Shown one piece after another: positions 53,829 through 56,476 of a stretch of DNA of 56,476 bases. Made by a program: the position numbers and the translations under genes. The notes under the pieces were generated by a model. The model saw nothing but the letters and a program-made list of their open reading frames with translations, searched no databases and was not told the DNA's origin. The DNA is taken from the NCBI RefSeq assembly GCF_003574675.1, contig NZ_QOAZ01000024.1:1-56476 (forward strand). Reading direction: 5' to 3'. The DNA is from Azohydromonas sediminis (GTDB lineage: Bacteria > Pseudomonadota > Gammaproteobacteria > Burkholderiales > Burkholderiaceae_C). Each line of letters begins with the position of its first letter. Position 1 is the stretch's first letter.

Positions 53829-55880
53829 TCATGGGCCGCCGGGCGCCTCCCGCGGCGGCCACAGGAAGCTCAGCGGGCGGCGCAGCAGCCTGCGGCGGAT
53901 CGCGCGCGCCACACGGGCGCGGTCCCTGACCTGCACCCCGGTGGCGCGCAGCGCGAGCTTGAACGCGAGGTAGAAGCTGACGCCGACGTTGAGCACGCCG
54001 GTGGCGGCGATGCCGGCGACGCACCACCAGAAGTCGGCGCGCTGCAGCACGTCGGGCCCGAGCGCACCGATCGCCGCGGCGAGCTGACCGGTCGACAGCG
54101 TCACGTGGCGGACCTCGACGGGCAGCGCGAAGAAGCCGAGCACGGCCGGCACGAGGCCGAGCATCATCCCCAGCGACACGTTGGCCGCGACGCCCGAGAC
54201 GTTCGCGCGCCACCACGCCGCCCAGCGCCGCGCGCGCGCCGCGCCCAGCCGCGCGACGAGGGCGGGGTGGTGCGCGATCGCGCTGTCGAGGCGGTGGAAC
54301 ACGAAGGCGTTCTCGACCCAGCCGGCGACGATCGAGCTGGCGAACAGCAGCACGCCGGTGAACGCGGCGAACAGCGCGGTGGGGCCCAGCAGCGTCAGCG
54401 AGTGCAGCACGTACTCGGCCGTCTCGGGACCGACCGGCGGTGCGCCGAACGCCGCGGCCCAGCCGAGCTGCACCGCGAGCACGAGGGGGAACACGAGTGC
54501 GAGGTTGCCGAAGATGCCCGCCGCCTGCGAGCGGATCAGGTGCGTGACTTCGTCGACGAAGGCGGCGACCTCGTCGTCGGGGAGCTGCGCGCGCAGCTTG
54601 GCGGCCATCGCCGGTGCGGTCATCGCCGGCTGCTTGGTTGCCACCGTCCAGCCGAGCAGCATCACGACGACGAAGCTCGCCGCGTAGTTGACACCGGCCC
54701 AGAAGCCGGTCCAGAACGCGCCGAGCGCGAGCGCACCGATCGCAAACTTGACGAAGGTGGTCAGCGCGATCACGGCACCACCGCCGGCGGCGGCGCGCAG
54801 CATCGCGCGGTACTCGGCGGCATTGCGCGTGATGTAGTGGCTGCCGACCTCGGCGTTGCGTTCGGTGAGCTTGCGCGCCAGCAGCGCGTAGTGGCGCTCG
54901 AACAGCGAGCGCACGCTCAGGCGCCGGTGCGCGACGTCGACCAGGTCGGCGAGCAGACGCGCGACGTCGTGCGCGGGCGCGGGCGACACCAGGCAGCCCA
55001 GCACCTCGTCGAGCCGGCGCGCGCGCGACTTCAGTTGCTCGACTTCGAACACGATGTCGACCGACACGCCGAACTCCTCGAGGTGCGCGTGGACGCTGTC
55101 GGCCGCGCGCGCGCAGGCGTCGACGAGCGCGCGCAGGTACGGCAGCTTGCGCAGTGCGAGGGCGTCGTCACCGGCGCGCAGCGCCGCGACGACTTCGGTC
55201 GTCGCGGGCACCAGCTGCGGGAATGGCGCGTCGGCCACGAGCGCGGGGTCCATGCGCCGCCGCAGGGGTGCCGACACGCCGGCCGCGGCGATGTGCGTCG
55301 CGAGGAAGGTGGCGGCGTCGAGCAGCGGACGTCGCCAGCCGTGGGCGTCGCCGTGGCCTGGTGGCGGCGCGACCAGCGCGACGAGACGCTGCAGCGTCTC
55401 ATCGTCGATCGCGCGCAGCCGGTCGGCATCCGCGCGCGACGGGAACAGCAGCACGAACAGCTCGGCCAGGTCGCGCGTCTCGGGCGTGGCGGGCAGCAGC
55501 CGCAGCGCGAGCCGGTGGCGAAGCTCGCTCCACAGCGACATGCGGGTGCCGTAGCCGAGATCGGCGAACAGCGAGGCGACGTCGACGTCGCGCCAGAACT
55601 GCGCCAGCAGCGCCGCGACGCGGGCGCGCGGTTCGCCGTGACGCTCGAGCACGTCGACCAGGTGGCGCAGCCGCAGAACTGGCAGCGGCGTGCGGTCGGC
55701 ATCGGCTGCGGCGGTGGGGCCACGCGCCGCCGCGCGCAGCCACTGCGTCAGCCCGATCAGCCAGCGGTGGCGCTCGGCGAGCGGCGCGCGTGGATCGGCG
55801 GCCGTCAGCAGCGACGGGAGGTCCCATCCGCGTTGACGGGCGGCGGCGGGGACGGACGACGGCGGGGTCGCGACGGCCAC
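53829..55880 (-). CDS. membrane 'site-specific recombinase' family protein (Gcr type)
   Basis: A 683-residue protein of the family labelled site-specific recombinase (Gcr, PF10136), known in Neisseria and Burkholderiales. The N-terminal 350 residues are soluble and helical (LRHLVDVLERHGEPRARVAALLAQFWRDVDVASLFADLGYG). The C-terminal half has about six to seven membrane helices, including FVKFAIGALALGAFWTGFWAGVNYAASFVVVMLLGW, FGNLALVFPLVLAVQL and LGMMLGLVPAVLGFFALPVEVRHVTLSTG. No tyrosine or serine recombinase motif is visible, so the old name is probably misleading. It lies 13 bases after apaG and on the same strand. Confidence 0.85.
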   Translation of the reverse strand: MAVATPPSSVPAAARQRGWDLPSLLTAADPRAPLAERHRWLIGLTQWLRAAARGPTAAADADRTPLPVLRLRHLVDVLERHGEPRARVAALLAQFWRDVDVASLFADLGYGTRMSLWSELRHRLALRLLPATPETRDLAELFVLLFPSRADADRLRAIDDETLQRLVALVAPPPGHGDAHGWRRPLLDAATFLATHIAAAGVSAPLRRRMDPALVADAPFPQLVPATTEVVAALRAGDDALALRKLPYLRALVDACARAADSVHAHLEEFGVSVDIVFEVEQLKSRARRLDEVLGCLVSPAPAHDVARLLADLVDVAHRRLSVRSLFERHYALLARKLTERNAEVGSHYITRNAAEYRAMLRAAAGGGAVIALTTFVKFAIGALALGAFWTGFWAGVNYAASFVVVMLLGWTVATKQPAMTAPAMAAKLRAQLPDDEVAAFVDEVTHLIRSQAAGIFGNLALVFPLVLAVQLGWAAAFGAPPVGPETAEYVLHSLTLLGPTALFAAFTGVLLFASSIVAGWVENAFVFHRLDSAIAHHPALVARLGAARARRWAAWWRANVSGVAANVSLGMMLGLVPAVLGFFALPVEVRHVTLSTGQLAAAIGALGPDVLQRADFWWCVAGIAATGVLNVGVSFYLAFKLALRATGVQVRDRARVARAIRRRLLRRPLSFLWPPREAPGGP

Positions 55881-55893
55881 GGCGGCGCGAGTC

Positions 55894-56262
55894 TCAGTGC
55901 AGGTCGTGCGCGCGCGCCAGCGGGAACTCGGGCACCGGCGCCTCGAACCAGTGCGCGTCCTCGGTGATGCAGAAGTAGGTGCCGCGCATCGACCCGGTGG
56001 GCGTGGCCAGCCGCGTCCAGCTGGTGTACTCGAACGACTCGCCGGGCTTGAGCACCGGCTGGTGGCCCACGACCGCGAGGCCGCGCACTTCCTCGAGATG
56101 GCCGTGCGCGTCGGTGATCAGCCACTGGCGGGCCACCAGCTGCGCGGTGATGTCGCCGGTGTTGGTGATCGTCACGGTGTATGCGAACGCGTGTGCACCG
56201 TCACCCGACTGCTCGGGCAGGTGCTGCACCTTGACGCTGCAGGTGAACTCGGGTCGTGCCAT
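55894..56262 (-). CDS. apaG: ApaG protein
   Basis: A 122-residue ApaG/Fn3-like protein of normal length. The family pattern is complete: AYTVTITNTGDITAQLVARQWLITDAHGHLEEVRGLAVVGHQPVLKPGESFEYTSW and GSMRGTYFCITEDAHWFEAPVPEFPL. ApaG proteins bind pyrophosphate-type ligands; deletion in enterobacteria affects cobalt and magnesium handling. It is divergent from rpe with 35 bases between, as is usual in this order. Confidence 0.95.
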   Translation of the reverse strand: MARPEFTCSVKVQHLPEQSGDGAHAFAYTVTITNTGDITAQLVARQWLITDAHGHLEEVRGLAVVGHQPVLKPGESFEYTSWTRLATPTGSMRGTYFCITEDAHWFEAPVPEFPLARAHDLH

Positions 56263-56297
56263 GGCGGCCGATTCTGTCAGCCTCCTAGAATTTGACG

Positions 56298-56476
56298 ATG
56301 CCCACCTACCGCATCGCCCCGTCGATCCTGTCGGCCGACTTCGCGCGCCTCGGCGACGAGGTGCGCGCGGTGATCGCCGCTGGCGCCGACTGGATCCACT
56401 TCGACGTGATGGACAACCATTACGTGCCGAACCTGACGATCGGCCCGATGGTCGCCGCCGCGCTCAAGCCGCACTG
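56298..56476 (+). CDS. rpe: ribulose-phosphate 3-epimerase, N-terminal part
   Basis: The first 59 codons of rpe, cut by the right edge. The start [20 protein letters not shown] contains the substrate-binding Ser of PSILSADF, and [17 protein letters not shown] carries the metal-binding His and Asp. The enzyme interconverts ribulose-5-phosphate and xylulose-5-phosphate. ATG 56298 lies opposite apaG. The rest of the gene is outside the window. Confidence 0.95.
   Translation, partial: MPTYRIAPSILSADFARLGDEVRAVIAAGADWIHFDVMDNHYVPNLTIGPMVAAALKPH

Noticed and set aside
53829-55880. A true DNA recombinase, as the family name implies
   Set aside because: The protein has several membrane helices and no tyrosine- or serine-recombinase catalytic pattern, so mobile DNA is not implied.

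Overview
The window is high-GC (by eye about 70 %) DNA that reads as a chromosome segment of a betaproteobacterium of the order Burkholderiales. The right end (membrane lytic transglycosylase mltA, a small membrane protein, a Gcr-type membrane 'site-specific recombinase', apaG, rpe) is a housekeeping neighbourhood typical of that order, and amide/urea ABC clusters, TRAP transporters and fused indolepyruvate oxidoreductases are common there. Apart from a possible transposase fragment cut by the left edge there is no phage, plasmid, CRISPR, rRNA or tRNA signal.

Layout. (1) 1-4.8 kb, minus strand: transposase-like fragment, then a secreted protein, a DUF302 protein, a RavA-like MoxR ATPase and its VWA partner. 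(2) 4.9-15.8 kb, minus strand: fused indolepyruvate:ferredoxin oxidoreductase, a NUDIX hydrolase, a complete TRAP transporter (dctP-dctQ-dctM), an amidase and a metallo-beta-lactamase-fold hydrolase. An Lrp/AsnC regulator and an EamA exporter face the other way. (3) 17.6-24.8 kb, plus strand: a cyanate module, made of a soluble PAS histidine kinase, a NarL-type response regulator, two paralogous NrtA/CynA-type binding proteins, permease, ATPase and cyanase. Both binding-protein genes carry the same 16-bp dyad at the same distance from the start codon. (4) 25-28 kb: a second TRAP system. (5) 28.1-32.2 kb, minus strand: rhodanese, OsmC, acyl-CoA-dehydrogenase-like flavoprotein and a rubredoxin-fused oxidoreductase, with paired palindromes upstream. 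(6) 32.6-39.4 kb: a reductase/dehydrogenase group (SDR-DUF2867, iron alcohol dehydrogenase, a large protein with a cyanobacterial-type acyl-ACP reductase domain) and a sigma-54 activator. (7) 39.5-50.5 kb: an amide module, fmdB-fmdA plus a five-gene urea/amide ABC transporter on the minus strand, divergent from a 1,133-residue NCS1-permease/histidine kinase/receiver fusion and a LuxR-type response regulator. (8) 50.5-56.5 kb: DUF1631 protein and the mltA-apaG-rpe region.

How the parts fit. The common thread is scavenging of small nitrogen and carbon compounds: cyanate (imported, then split by cyanase to ammonia and CO2), short amides or urea (imported, formamide split by FmdA), a further amidase, and two TRAP systems for organic acids. 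Two of the modules carry their own two-component system next to dyad-symmetric sites. The most novel-looking items are the permease-kinase fusion with a cysteine-rich linker, the paired cyanate operators, the acyl-ACP-reductase-like protein with basic tails shared with its divergent neighbour, and the rhodanese/rubredoxin operon. All functions are inferred from sequence reading alone; no database search was run.
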